DNA of 64,000 nt from Setaria digitata (GCA_003640385.1 RCAB01000065.1:142495-206494); one strand, 5' to 3'; shown: positions 28,546-42,339, counted from the stretch's first letter. Notes: generated by a model not told the origin, from the letters alone. Numbers and translations: made by a program.

Positions 28546-31001
28546 CATCGTTTCCTTCTTTACAAGATAAATTTTTTTTCACCCCTTACTACTACTACTG
28601 TTGCTGGCTGTTCCCATTTGCATACTTTTCATTTTCCTCAGACATTTCATAACTTTACCCTGTTGCGGTATTTTAATTCCATTCCTTTCCTTCCCCGTAA
28701 TTATTATTCTAATTTACTCTGATTATTTTCAAATTACGCTTTCCTCACCTTCTTTTCTTACTTGCTGTCTTTAAACAGAAAGCTATCACTTTCTTTTCGT
28801 TCACTTTTCTCACGGTTACTTTCCTATTGCTATTCCTTTGAAAGTTTTAAAGAAAGAGAGAATGAATACTTTGTGGTGTGGAAAAATTTAGACAGATAGC
28901 CATTTTGATGCTGACTGATGTTAAAATAAGCTACAATGATTACATTCTGATGGAATAACTAAGCTTGAAATGCTGAACAGAATGGACATTACTACTCCAT
29001 TCATCTCGTACTAATTACTTCAACTTTGTGTGCCAGCATTATTTGTGTACCATTAACTAATAATGTGATAATTTGAATCGGTGTAACAATTTCGCATTTA
29101 CAGCGAAGGTTCATTGGTTGTTAATTTCTATAAATACTGCAGCTATCACTGTTTTTCAAGAAATTTAAACAGAACTAGAAAAAAGAGGAAAAAGCTCAGG
29201 ATGCCACAACAGATTCGAATTTGACGGACTAAGTGTATGAATTGAAAAATAAATAAAATGGAAGTGTAAAATGAATGAGTGTAAGTGTAATTGAGATTAG
29301 GAAAGGGGAAGGATTTCCGCTAGTTGTAAAAATTTATAAATTATGCATTATTAGTCAGTGAATTAATTATTGGATGAGTGTGCTAAAGTTATGTTTATAA
29401 CTGACGATCGCACAAGGGTATGATGTCCAAAAACTCTTGCTTGTGATAAATAGTCTTAGTTGTTGCAAAATTCACGTAAAGCTAGGAAAAATTTATTGGA
29501 CCCTACCTTAATTGACTACCGTACCTTCCAAGTCGCATTTCTTTTTTCGTATCAACATTAAACTTTTTTTTTTTTGAAAATGTGCAAACTTGCATTAATA
29601 ATATGTTCACTTCAAATATTCGTAGTGGTTATATAAGGTTGTGAAATGATGAAAATGAAATGCATCCGTTATGCATTCGATATTCATCCGAAATAAATTA
29701 CACTTCTCGATCAAAAGTACCAAAATTGATACCACATATTCAGTTGAATCCTTTCTTCGTTCTTTGTTTTTCCTTGGAAGTTTGTGATATTGAAAAACGG
29801 ATAGCTGACGTGCTAGTAAAGTGTCGTTTATGCCAGAAAGCTAACTTTTAATCGTTTAAACAATCCATCTTCACGTTCTACACTTAAATATCAGAGTCAT
29901 AGTTAGTGAATAATCTTAGTGTGTATCATCTTTCACCCCTTTATCTTGACATTTTGTAAGATAATCTTACTCATCATATCCTCTTAATCATCATTTTCAA
30001 TCATTTGAGAACAATGATTAGTTCATTTGTTTGTAAATACGCCTGCACGTGCCCTCATACACATTATTTTCTTTACTCTCATTTAAATTCTTTTGTCGAA
30101 ATTTTCCAGCAGTTTATTTATAAAACAGCCTCTTGATTTTTTTCTTTTTTTTTTTTTTTTTTCTCGAGAAATTAACAATTGGTTGAGAATTCACGTGCAG
30201 CTCTCTTCTCCTTCCCTTTATTTTATTGTGTTCTTTTTTTATTTTCTATTTTTTGCAATTTGCAGCAAATTTAATGATCTGCTAAATGTTAAAGCAAGCA
30301 CACAACTTTGCTAACAGGCACTGATGAACTGAATTGGTTTTAGACGTCGTGGTAAGGAATATTAACATTAGGATAAAAATGGCTTCTTTCACATCAAATT
30401 AAGGTGGTGAAAATGGAGAAGGCAGTCTGTGGTATTCGTAGTCCATTCTGATGCAGTCTTATATCTGAAATGTTATCATGTATCATATCTAATGGTGATG
30501 AAAATAACGGGTTATCTGTTTAATGCTGTTTTAAAATGTAATTCAGTCGGAAATAGCATATTATTTAACATTTTTTTAATACTATATATCATGAACAATC
30601 TAAACAGTATGAATTTCGCTGTTATTATAATGCACTTATGCTGGCGAATAACAATCTTGAGAAGGCATAGATCTAAAAATTGGTGATATTGATTATTTCC
30701 AAATTGTTTCCCAACTTGTTAAAATCTTCGAAATTCACCTGATAATCTACTGAGATACAACTGAGTGCTTTTAAATAACACTTTTTAAAATATGATTTGA
30801 TTTACATATATATATTTTCGCAATAACTTTATATGTAATTGAAAGGAATGTTTCGTATCTGTTATAATATCATTAAAAATGACTTTCTCTTCAGAGTTAA
30901 AAGATTTTGGAGCGTTCGAGCAAAAAGATGGTGTGATAGGAATAGAAAATAAATACTAGTGGACAAGTTGTGGATTGGTGGCTTGGCTTGTTTAAGAGGC
31001 G

Positions 31002-34000
31002 ATGCTCTTGTATTATTTTGCTAGTGCTGTCAAGTCAATACAATTTCATGTGGACGATGATATTATCGATAAACTTAACTATTACTATACCACTTCAATC
31101 ATTACTGGTAATTTACTATTATTACTCATTTTAACATAAAAATTATGTGTATTAATATGTCCTATGTGTATGATTGTATTAGGAATAATGGCAATTTTTC
31201 ATTATAAAATCTTCATCAATTCAAGCCCAAGAACATTGAAGTTGGCTATTACAACTTGGATAACAGCATCATACGCATTAAAGATTAAGCTGTCTTAATG
31301 TTGTTTACTTCAACTAAACATGCATCTTCTCATTCTAAGTTAATGGTTTTTTTTCCCTCATTTTTAAGCAACTTTTTTCTCAATTTTTAAACTTTCATCT
31401 TAAAGCAGTCTTTTGATTTGGTAATTAGCACCTCATCTTTGATGAGTTTTTTATCCGTAAAAAGCTATTTGATATATTTTCATTACAGTAGCTTTGCTAT
31501 ATTCGAGAATGAGACTCAGCTGATAGAGAATTTAACTTGAAGAAACATTTAAATTAAAAAAAAAGGAGGAAAGAATGGAATGAACCGAAGTATGTATTGG
31601 TCTTTTCATCGTTGACAATACAAGTACAAGGACAAGGTGATTGTGCTATACAGCACGGCACCAATAAATGAATTGAGTAATGCGAGAGTGAACCAATGAG
31701 CAAAATCATTTCAGAAATTCTAAAATAAAACTGGTTGTTTTTTTTCCTTTTTTTTTAAAAAAAAAATGAATAGGAAAATGACGAGGGATTAAAGAGCATT
31801 AATTTACTATCTCAGTTTTAGCCTTAAAAAGTTTGGCCATTTCTGCTTTAACTTGCATTTTACACAACTAATCCTAATTATTTTCTTTCATTATTGTTGG
31901 ATTTCAATATGATAGCAATATTTATTTATAATAACAAATTTTTTGTTTGCCAGCGAGTTCTCATTCTCAGATTCTAGCTTTAAAGTGGAAGTTTGCAAGA
32001 AAAGAAAATCAGTTAATTAATAATTAATAAGTTGGTGTTATGCCAACATTCTTTTTAAAAAGTCTAAAATTTGATAACTGACTGTTAGATCGTGGTATAA
32101 TTATGATTTTTTAATATTATGACGGAAACCTCAAATTGATGAAGTTAAAAACATTTAGCGGAAATTTTAATTAATCCGATGAAAATATAAAACTATTTTA
32201 ACCAGTTGGAAATAAAATTAGTCTTTGATTAGTATAACCTCGAAATATGTATATGGAAAATAGCATTACATGAAATTAATCGTTTTCACCAATAAATTAA
32301 CCTTTCTCTAAATTATCGAACTGTTAGAAATTTTTTTTATATTTTAGTATTCGCAATTCTTGTATCTGCGAAGCAATATGTTGGTAAGTTACTTTATCAA
32401 ACTTTATAGTCATTATAATTTTTGGTGATCTGTAATTAGCGATATTCCATTAATTTTATAACTTTTTTAGATAATATTTTATCCCCATTAATTTTTATTT
32501 CGTGTAGATAATCAGATAATTGTGAGCGATTATTGTGTTTTCAATATGATTATTAAAAATGACTAATTTTTTGTTTTTTTTTCTTCTTTTATCCTAAATT
32601 ACCATGAGCGATGATTATTAATTTTTGATCGTGTGAAGGTTTCCCAATACAATGTTGGGTACCTGCAACATTCACGGAACCAATGGAGCAGTATACGGAA
32701 AATTATTGCTGGGTTCAGAATACCTATTTCTTACCCCTTCATGATTATATTCCTCATAATTATGCTGAGCGAGAAAATAGGCAAATTGGATATTATCAGT
32801 GGGTACCATTCGTACTTGCCTTGGAAGCACTTCTTTTCTATGTACCTACTATTGTTTGGAGATTACTCAATTGGCAATCAGGTAATAATTTGAATACTAA
32901 ACCTTACGTTTCAGTTTTATTGGTTATCGTCTTATTTTCACAAATTTTATCACTGTTTACTTGAAATTGTAAAAATCGAAGGGATTTTCGCACCTTTATA
33001 TTATCAGTTAAGAGTTACAATTATTGATGATTTTTTTTATGACTTTGAAAAATAGACTGTAAATAAAAGGATTGTTTTGAATTCTTCGTTCATGATCTTT
33101 GAATTTTTATTTTCCAACACACATAATTTGTTTCTTATTTAATTACTAGATTAATTTATAGGTATCCATGTACAATCATTGGTACAAATGGCATGCGATT
33201 CACGGTTACTGGATCTGGATTCCAGAAATAAAGCCTTGCAAACAATTGCTACAAACGTTGAGGAGGCACTTCATGTGAAACATCAAGTGGTTTGTTTCTT
33301 TCACTGACTTTTTTACCATTTTTAAAATTTCCTGATACTTACCAATTTTTTTCATACATTGAAAGGCTAGAAATTTATGTTGTGTTACTGTAATTGTTAG
33401 CAACTGACCACAGTGAACAGAAACAGATCTCATAAATATTATAGGCATAGTTACTTCAGCGTTTGTGGATTCCTAATTGTTATAATAAGTTAGTGAATTT
33501 TTGGATTTATATCTCTTCATCATTTCAGATGGGTGGAAATCGGCTAAAGTTATTAAATTTAATCATTTGTACCCGTAGCAGTGGTGCTGCTGTAACATTT
33601 TTGTACATTTCGGTGAAAATTCTTTATACAGTAAACATCGTCGGACAGATTTTCTTGCTCAATACATTTTTGGGCAATCGTAGCAAATGGTATGGATTGC
33701 AGGTTAGCTTTTGGAATGTGCCTTCAGGAAATTTGAAGCCTAATTAAATGCTTAAGAATATATGGTAATTAGGAAAGAGTTAGTTTCGGTAATTTAAATT
33801 TGCACTATTTTTTTTTTGAGTCAAATAACATATAGTGTGTGTTACATTAGAAATTGAGTCTTATCAGACTATAAACGTCATAGCTTTCTTTTTTTCTTTT
33901 TGCTTAAAAGCATTTCCCCATCATGAAAGTGAAGCAGTGGAACCATAATTATCTTTTCTTAGAATTACTTGTTCTGAAAACTTAGAATTAACTCCGAAAA

Positions 34001-35523
34001 TAAAAATGGAACAACTTGGAGCCGAAGAGTAATATTCGGTGTAATGCAGATTTATCAAGCAGCAGAAATGTTAACACCGCAGGATGCAGTCAATCTCATC
34101 ATTATCATATCTTTTGACCTATCACTTATCATCATGAATATGATAACGATAGAACGATGGATATATTAATAATAAGATTGACTGCAATTCCGACCATGTG
34201 ATAGTAATGAAAAATTGATATGGTAATAATAAGAAAAAATAGTGATTCATGACAATAATACGATTCATTCGACAGGTGCTGAATGATTTGATGAATGGAC
34301 GAGAATGGGAAGAATCCGGCCATTTTCCACGTGTTACATTGTGCGATTTTGAAGTGAAAGTATGGATACAATAACTTTTTACATGAATATTATACATTTA
34401 ACTAATCCTTGTCATGAAAAACTTTCCGACGTTATATATCAGCTTCATTTTAAAGTAGCCTTGATTAGTGCAGCATGATAATGAAAGAAAAATCAAAGCT
34501 GAGACTAGAGTTTTTTTCTTTTCTGAAATTAATCTAAGATTATATAAGTAATCACAGAATCTCATGTTATATTTAGAATATGTAAATTTTCATTTAGACA
34601 TTGAATCAGAAATCTTAAATCTTTTTTACAGTCTACTTAAATAATAGGTTTTTCAGTTAAATTGATTATAAAAACTTTTTCCTATTCATTTTTCATTTAT
34701 CATTGTTATTCTAACTTTTACGCTATATCATTTCTGCTGTTATCAGTATTCAGAATTTGCAATTTTCTTTTTTTAAATTTATATATGTATTTTTGAATTT
34801 TTAGGTGCTTGGTAATGTTCATCGACATACAGTACAGTGTGTTCTTATGATCAACATGTTCAATGAAAAAATATTTCTTTTTCTATGGTTCTGGTATTTC
34901 TTGCTAGCTGGTGCCACTGTTTGCTCTCTTTTATATTGGATATATATTTCCATTGTTCCTAGCAGGTTTTTTTTTCTGACACATGAACATGAATGAATTA
35001 GATTTCTGAGCATGAAATTTGGCTTGCTTATGATTTCTTGATTGGCATTCCTTTTCATACTAGTCCAGACTTCGTTGGAATAGCTCATGCATCTCAGATG
35101 CAACCGAACTGGTAATGTCATGTAAGCAGAAACATCAAAAAGTTTCCAGGTCTCTGATATGAACTCATATTTACTGTCTTGTCTTGTTGCTTATCATTTA
35201 TCACTTTTTTTTTTCGGAAATTTCTCTGTATATACTCATTTTTGAGCTGTATTTCTTGGCTCTTTGCTTTAAACTATTATTGATTTAGCACTAATTACAG
35301 GCAGTTGAACTTCGTTGGCAAATATCTGACAGGCATTGAGGGTTACAAAATGGTTGACAGTCAGTCATTACGACGTTTCGTATTTCACTTCCTCAGACAA
35401 GATGGTGTTTTCTTATTACGTATGGTTGCAACGCATGCTGGAGAGTTGCCCTGTTATGAACTTGCCAAAACTCTATGGAACAAATATTGTGATAATAAAG
35501 AAGGGAAAATGCATGATGTATGA
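31002..35523 (+). CDS. Innexin (gap-junction channel subunit)
   Basis: Innexins form invertebrate gap junctions and hemichannels at the plasma membrane. Exons: 31002-31107, 32348-32383, 32639-32881, 33162-33286, 33529-33702, 34276-34359, 34805-34965, 35301-35523; 383 aa with all phases matching. Hallmarks: [14 protein letters not shown] near the N-terminus, the first membrane helix leading into SAKQYVG and [20 protein letters not shown], the [17 protein letters not shown] second helix, two extracellular loops with paired cysteines, [20 protein letters not shown], and the fourth helix [13 protein letters not shown]. Length fits the short innexins (UNC-9 size class). I do not assign an ortholog. 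The final exon ends KEGKMHDV; a GTATGA donor overlapping the last two codons could instead splice to downstream exons. A 13.6-kb gene-free region precedes it. Confidence 0.95.
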
Positions 35524-35718
35524 CGAAATTCGTCTATTTTCTCAGTTATTTCACGCATTTTCGATTAGGTTGCTATTATTGCATATCTCATTTTCTTCCA
35601 GAAATTATAAATTCCGATAGCATCAGCCAAAATTTATTCCAGAAATTTGGCTAATGAAATTGAATGAAAACCTTATTTTTTTCTTTTTTTATTTTGAAGT
35701 GAAAGGGAGTTCCTGCTC

Positions 35719-35721
<3 letters not shown>

Positions 35722-35762
<41 letters not shown>
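35722..35762. repeat. (AT)n microsatellite
   Basis: About 20 uninterrupted AT units in the innexin 3' region. Confidence 0.85.
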
Positions 35763-36440
35763 CTGTCTCATCAGTTATGTGGCTCCGAGCCTCCGTTGCG
35801 AATCTATCGATGGATACAGATGCGACGGCAGCATTTCTTGCTACCGCATAGGTATCAAATTCTACATCGTCAACGTTAGACTCGGAGCATTACTACCATT
35901 CACTTATCACTTTCCTCAGTAACACTCTCGCTTTAATTCTAGTCCAGTGTTAAGCAATTAACACTTAACGAATGCTGGTGCTGCTACTGACTGCTACACT
36001 CCTTACCGGATTATTTAACGCAGCCAGTTGCAATCAGTTTATTTTTTTCCCATCAAATTTCAATATTTTGTCCCAGAAATTTGAGACTGTAGTTTTAAAA
36101 AAGTCCGGTTTTACAGTACATGACTAAATATATTAATTCATATAATGAATTCAAATTTACCACGTACAAAGCTATCTTTTGTGCTAAGTTTGTGAAGATA
36201 CTGAAAAAGCTATGTAGAGAATTGAAGCATATAAAACGACCATAAGGTGGATTTTGATGCTCAAAAATTCAACTAACAATTAAATTAGCAGCAATATTTC
36301 ACTTCTTTTTTATTTCTTCCTGTTTCTGAGGTTTAGTTAATTTGCTGCCTACCGCTGTTCTTTCCATTGTTTAATTCTTTCTTTTTAACTAGTTGGTCCA
36401 AACTTTTTCACTGCAATTTCAATATAACAATTTTCCATGA

Positions 36441-36476
<36 letters not shown>

Positions 36477-36628
36477 AGGAGAAACATTTAAGCAGTTGGT
36501 CATCTCATTGGATTAAACTTTTTTTTTTGTAAATTTTGATATATTCGGAGCACTAATAATAATTTATTTATTTGGCTTATAGGGGTGTATTTATATTCGC
36601 CGAGTATATTTTTTTTTTTGCTTTGCAG

Positions 36629-36995
36629 CAAGTGAGGAAAAAAGGAAAGAGGTAATTGTAATTACTAATACTTCTTTAAATTAGAGTATTTTTAATAAGT
36701 TACTGCTAAAATCCGAAAATGATTTAAATATGTAGAAAATAAAAGCAGTTATATTCTCTTGATATTTATTATTGTCTATGCACTATTGAAGCAAAAGTTT
36801 ATTTATTTTTAAGATTATTAATTTTCTTAACATATGGTATATATGGTTGGAGTTTTGTTTATTGTATAAGATGTACATTAATTGTCAGCTTAAATTACAG
36901 ATTATTAGTTACTTAAAATTAAATAAAAATTGAGATTTTTCGTATCCATTTCGTTTTCTCTTATTTTTTAATTTTTGTTATCTCTTTTTAGGTGA
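36629..36995 (+). CDS. Possible alternative C-terminal exons of the innexin
   Basis: If the donor at 35518 (GTATGA) is used, a 23-nt exon at 36629-36651 follows a good acceptor (TTTGCAG) in phase and adds QVRKKGK. A last exon starting at 36992 supplies the final base of an Arg codon and a TGA stop at 36993-36995. The tail would become strongly basic instead of ending HDV. The AATAAA at 37188-37193 lies just after this, consistent with the transcript reaching here. Either an alternative protein tail or a spliced 3' UTR is possible. Confidence 0.35.
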
Positions 36996-37187
36996 CATTG
37001 AAGGACAGGTTATAAACGGATAGCTCCTTTGACTTATTTCTTCAACAGTTCATTAGAGAAAATTAATACTTCGCAAAAAAAAAAGGAAAATTAATATTTT
37101 ATTATTTTCTTTTTTTTTTTCAATGATTAGATATTAAATGAAACTTGCATTTTTTTATGTCATGCATATGTGTAAATATTCTGTAGT

Positions 37188-37193
37188 AATAAA
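37188..37193 (+). terminator. Candidate poly(A) signal for the innexin
   Basis: AATAAA followed by AT-rich DNA, about 200 bases after the alternative last exon and 1.7 kb after the main stop codon. Confidence 0.4.
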
Positions 37194-38058
37194 GACCAAT
37201 TTACATTTTGGAACTCATTATCATCTGCATGATTAATAAAGGTATTCAATTGCTAACATTGTGGTGATAAAATCACTGTAGCAATATTCACTGCAATATG
37301 ATCAAAAACGATAAACGGAGAAAGAACACATTTTGGTTGTTCGGAATATTGGGATTTGTTTCTTGCTTTAATGCATTTTATTATAAACAAATCGATGTAT
37401 AGGACATGTAGCGAAGAAATTACTTTCAGATAAATTGGAGTCCGTCTAAATTAGACAACAGGAGCAAGATTAGATGAAACGTTGTGTTGCAGATACAAAA
37501 ATTGATGAATGAGAAGTAAGCTAACCCATTTTCCATTAATTCGAAAGAGAAAAAAATTTCTGCCAATTATGTGAACCAAATACTCTTATCTGTTTAAATT
37601 ATGCACAAAAAGTTTAACAAGAAAAAATAAAACAGTACAAAAAATAACACGATAAATAACATTTCATGTTATCATATCAGTGTTATTAGGAAATTAAAAC
37701 ATTCTATCTGTTTGAATGCATTAGTGGGAAACCTTTTCTCATGCTTTCCAAATAGAATTTCTCCATTGATCGAAAAGTTAGCAATGATTTACTTAAAAAC
37801 GTTGTATTACGAAACTACGTCAAAAAAAAAAAAAAAAAAAAAAAAAAAGAAAAAAAAGAAAAATTAACGAAAAGTGGTACGAACACTGACTGATATCATG
37901 ACATCGGATTTGTGGGTGTGTGCGCTTGCGTACCTTTAGGTATTCATGCATGACAATGTATTTAGAAGGAAAACCTGTCACCCGATGGTGTCAACCGACC
38001 TAAATCTCCCTAAAGGTGTAATGCCTTCATACCACATATATTTTATACAGACACACAA

Positions 38059-38059
<1 letters not shown>

Positions 38060-38091
<32 letters not shown>
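38060..38091. repeat. (AC)n microsatellite
   Basis: About 16 AC units, ending 38 bases before the start codon of the EB-module gene, so probably in its 5' UTR or core promoter. Confidence 0.85.
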
Positions 38092-38093
<2 letters not shown>

Positions 38094-38129
38094 GACAATT
38101 ATCGAAACGAATAACTCCATTGAATCTAA

Positions 38130-41100
38130 ATGGCGACGTACTATGTGAGTGTCATCACGACAGCCTTAATTCACTTTAGCAAACCTTTTCACGCTTTTGA
38201 TGTACCTTGTGCACGTAAGTTATTATAATTAATTATCATAAGATGATTATATGTGTTATCAGAATATTTATGAGTTTGTAAACATTTATTGTTATACTAA
38301 TTACAATCATTCACCTTGATTATTCGGAATAATTTTGGAGTAAATTTTCCTAAATAGCATTAATTACTCGTATTTCATCCGTAATCATATATATTTGCAA
38401 TATATTAATGGTATTTTTAGCTAATAATTGTATATTTTAAACTATCACAAGGACTTGCATGCATTTCATATTAATTAAGCTAATTTTGTTTTCAAAATCT
38501 ATCTGATTGTGCAAATAGAATGAGGTTTATGAAGGGGCTGATTATAGAGAAACTCATTGGTAATAAATGTTTGTTTGATGAAGATTGTTACGGTATAAAT
38601 AGTGTTTGTCGGGACCAACGTTGCACATGCCCGACAAATTTCGAAGAATATGATATTGATGGACAGACAACTGTATGCAGACTAGGTATCAGTAATTACG
38701 ATTAAATTAACAATGTATATCTGAGGATTTTATTGTTTTCTTTTAAAATTATGAAATGCTTGGAGTAGTAAGGAGAAGTTGAAAGAAACATTCCCAACTG
38801 TTATATCAAAAATTGTTCATTCCATACTTTCCTTCTAACTTTTGCCTTAGTTAGTCAGACCTTTCAAGTCATCTTATGATGAATGCTTTTTAAACAGTCT
38901 TTAGAAATTATGGTTTTATTCAGCACCGAACAAAATCGGTGATAGCTGTCAAAGAGACTGCAAACCACCACTTCTTTGTCGTGATGGGAAATGTGAGTGT
39001 TGGGGAGGCAGTATCGTCAACGGCGAATGTGTCGTATGCAAGTTTTTGACAATTTTAAACTGAACAAATTTTCTTCTTACTTAAATTTGTACTGATACTT
39101 TGAGGGATGTATGGAAGTTTGCTTCAGCTTGTCCATCAGGACAGCAACTTTACGGAGTAGAATGTCAAAGGGTAGCACACTGGGGACAAACTTGTGAGAA
39201 AGATAACCAGTGCATCGATGTCTTCAATGCATGTATCGCCGGGATATGCCAGTGCGCTCCTGGTACTACACGTGATATGACGAAGCAGCGGTGTTTTGCG
39301 TGTACGTTTAAACTTTTTCTTCTAATTAACACCATTAACAGTTTCTGTTCCTTATAAAGTTCACAAATTATTTCAAGAATTTTGAAATGTTAAATAATAT
39401 CCAATATTATTGGTATATTCAAATGAAAGCAAATTAATTTAAATTCATCGAAGCTTATTCGACAAATGTAAAATTTCCAGTGCAGTAATTTAGCATTGAA
39501 TTTATTTTATGCACAGAATGAAATTCTATAGAGCTATGAAATATATCTCTCTAGCTAGAACACTCCCAATGAAGAATCTTTAGTATGTCCTGATGGAACA
39601 GTACCTCAGCAAGCTTGTCGACGTCTTTTTATCAATGATATTGATATGATGGAAAATGCTGCATCAACGGACAGCTGTCCTCTGGGTTATCGATGCGTAG
39701 TGTACGGCAGTCCATACATAGGACACTGCTGCAGATTAAAGTGTCCGTATGGCGAACCTGATCTAACGTATACTTTACTATTTCAGTGGTTGTTGTTCTC
39801 TTTCTTTTTTTTACGAAAATTAAAGAGAAACTTATTTGAAATAAAAATGATTATTAATAAATTTCATTCGAGTATATCAGTATGTCTTAATTATGTCATA
39901 AATGAAGTGATATTGCTGATAATTTGAGCCAATCATGTGACATGGGTGTCTCCGAAAAAGACCGTTGTCGACCGCTTACTCATCACTGTTATACAATTTC
40001 GGAACCAGGCTGGAAAACGAGTTTATGCTGTCCAAAGCCATGTCGTGATCCAACTCCGCTTTATATTGATAACCAGTGCTTAAGTATAGCATATCGAGAA
40101 GATCCTTGTCAGCTTCATCAACAGGTTGTTATCTTCCTTTATTTTTAATTCACTGCAACTTATCAATTTACTTGCCTGTTAATTTTGCCATATTAAGTCC
40201 ACTTCAATTTTGCTAGAAATTTTATTTAAGGAAAAAGAAAAACAAAAATGAGTGATATGTAGGAATAAATCTTAGAAAATATTCAAATATCAATTTTTTC
40301 GGACGGTTCCTTAGGTTGAGATACAAATTTAAGTGTTTAATTTTAGTGTGCAGGAGGTGTAACAATGAATTGTGTTGTGGGACTTTGCCAGTGCAAAGAC
40401 GGCTTTCATCCTGTAAGTTACAGTCTAAATTTTGCAGGGAAGAATACATTTAATAAAGGCATTTAAATATCTTTTTCATTTGTAACATTTCAAATATTTG
40501 AGAGGTAGTACAGAGAATTTGTTACTGCTCTTCATCTTGAAAGGTTTCTAGGAAATTTAGACAAATTAGCTTTTCCAAGTTTTTAAATGAATACATTAGG
40601 TAAAATTTTGAAACTTTGATAATGTCTAGTAGACGAATAACCTGGACTTTTCTCGTGATTAATATTTTAATTATCAGTTACTTATAGTTTGATTTATAAA
40701 TCAATTGCTAAACACTTATTTTCATTTTATCTGTCACTAAAATCAAAAGCTGGAGAAGTAATAAAACATTTCGAAAGAAATATTATACAGCTACTGGTTT
40801 TAACTATTGAATGATGCACATGTTACTTAAGTATTAAGAATCCGAATGAAAAAGTAGGATGACGCGGTATGTGTTAGCTGTCGTTGTTGCGTAATATAAA
40901 ATGTGGTCTTTTTTTTTTTCAAAAAATTTTTTTTCCAAATGACTAAGCTTTACTTCACTAATAGTTGGTAGCTATTACTTGCGTCAATTTACTCACCATG
41001 TTTATTTATTGCACTTGTTATTCTTTCAAAATCAATCCAAAAAGACCAGAAAAACGAAATAAATTTAGGTCTAAATTGACTCTAAAAAATTCTAGATTAA

Positions 41101-41930
41101 CATGATTTATTACTGGTATAATTACAGGCAGTTTTTGACAAGATATGAAATTATCCGTTCTGGATAAGATTTTCTTGATGAAATTACTTACAGAGAGAGA
41201 GAGAAGATGTCTGTTGCTATCCCTTTTGTGCCACAAAATTAATTATTAATAAAATTAAAACAAACTTTTACGACGAGGTAGGCTGAAAAGGTAATTTTAG
41301 GGTGTTGGTGGATTTTCTGAGCAATACTGGTTCAACAAAATGCTCGCCTCCTGAACAGTGATGTTGTTGTTGTGCTTCTCTACAGTACTCTGAAAAGCGC
41401 TGCTGTCGGTGAGATATTTTAATTGTAGTGTAAACTAATATTGGTAAAGCTTAGTCACCATTTTAATAATTATACAAATTAATTAGTAATAAAATTAGCC
41501 GCAACAACGCAGTTCAGACACTCCGCGTAATTGAGTGTTATTTTTGGATTTGATGCCATTTTCAAATTATTTTAGAATAATGATGGACGATTTGCAACAT
41601 GCGAGAAGAGTTGTGGAATTGATGAAGTCGCTGTTATGGACAAATGTGTACGGCGTGTACATCTAGGCGAAAGATGTATCACCAGCAAGCAATGTCCAAA
41701 TTTCTCGGAATGCCGCTTTGGTACTTGTCAATGTTTGTGTGGTTACAAACAGGTAACAGAGTTTATTTCTTCTATATAAAGGTGCCATTGTCTGTTTTGT
41801 TTGTAAAAAATCAGTCATTTAGGATTCCTTGATCGGATCACGCTGCACTAATCCAGATGATCCATTCAGTTTAAATGCGATTTTGACGGGTGTTGAACAA
41901 GTATTCGGTGGAAAGGCACGAAATCCATAA
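38130..41930 (+). CDS. Secreted cysteine-rich EB-module protein
   Basis: Exons: 38130-38214, 38548-38685, 38924-39033, 39118-39301, 39584-39767, 39929-40124, 40347-40412, 41576-41752, 41823-41930; about 415 aa. The first exon encodes a short hydrophobic leader (YYVSVITTALIHF) that reads as a signal peptide. The rest is packed with cysteines in EB-module (PF01683-like) spacing: CLFDEDCYGINSVCRDQRCTCP, then GDSCQRDCKPPLLCRDGKCEC, GQTCEKDNQCIDVFNACIAG, a middle part with CC pairs (GHCCRLKCP and SLCCPKPCRDP), and a last unit with RCITSKQCPNFSECRFGTCQC. EB modules occur in nematode secreted and surface proteins of largely unknown function. No membrane helix follows, so secretion is likely. The exon 3-4 junction is uncertain: the phase-compatible acceptor (GGAAG) is weak and a better one (TTCAG) nearby would need another donor. 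Gene identity is not recognised. Confidence 0.75.
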
Positions 41931-41987
41931 CATTTTTATTGTTTATTTAAAAAAAAAAAAGGAAAAAAATTTCACTGTTTTTTACTG

Positions 41988-41993
41988 AATAAA
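41988..41993 (+). terminator. Poly(A) signal of the EB-module gene
   Basis: AATAAA 57 bases past the stop codon at 41928-41930. The convergent bHLH gene ends at 42340, leaving about 410 bases between the two stops. Confidence 0.6.
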
Positions 41994-42339
41994 GAATCGA
42001 TAGCATGTACGATCTCACACCGGCTTAATGCCAAGTTTTTTCCAATTAATCCAACTAAGACGTGCTATGAGATCTATAATATATTTGAATGAAATTGAAA
42101 ATTAACTAAAATCAAAAAACAATTTGCTAAAAGTCATCAAATCGTTTTCTTTTTTTTTTTTTTTGGAAGGAGAAATAAGGAAGGACAAACAGACAGAAGA
42201 TGCACCGAAGTATATACTTTTCACTGGAGTACGAAATTAGTGCAAATTTCCTTTTTTTTTTTTTCCTTTGTTAAACAGTAGCTTAAAGTTGGCTGATTCA
42301 TACGAACCAACATGATGAACTCACGCTTTTAAAGTTATT

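Larger units (their letters stand above)
17417..31001. other. 13.6-kb gene-free AT-rich region
   Basis: I found no exon chain, conserved domain or RNA gene. Contents: poly-A or poly-T runs (21491-21511, 23575-23597, 28496-28544), a TA tract at 23701-23725, CA/CAGA repeats near 24350-24390, a poly-C tract at 24544-24584, TG/TATG repeats near 25336-25403, and an imperfect duplication near 27978-28046. Two islands (24350-24850 and 27600-28450) have higher GC and might be enhancers, 5'-UTR exons of the innexin, or old repeats. The single open frames there lack splice context. Confidence 0.4.
35524..38129. other. Innexin 3' region and intergenic
   Basis: Contains a TA microsatellite (35722-35762), A-rich runs near 36446-36470 and 37820-37860, the possible innexin tail exons and poly(A) signal, and a CA repeat (38060-38091) just upstream of the EB-module gene start. 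A GC-richer segment at 35770-36000 has no coding signal I can defend. Confidence 0.4.
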
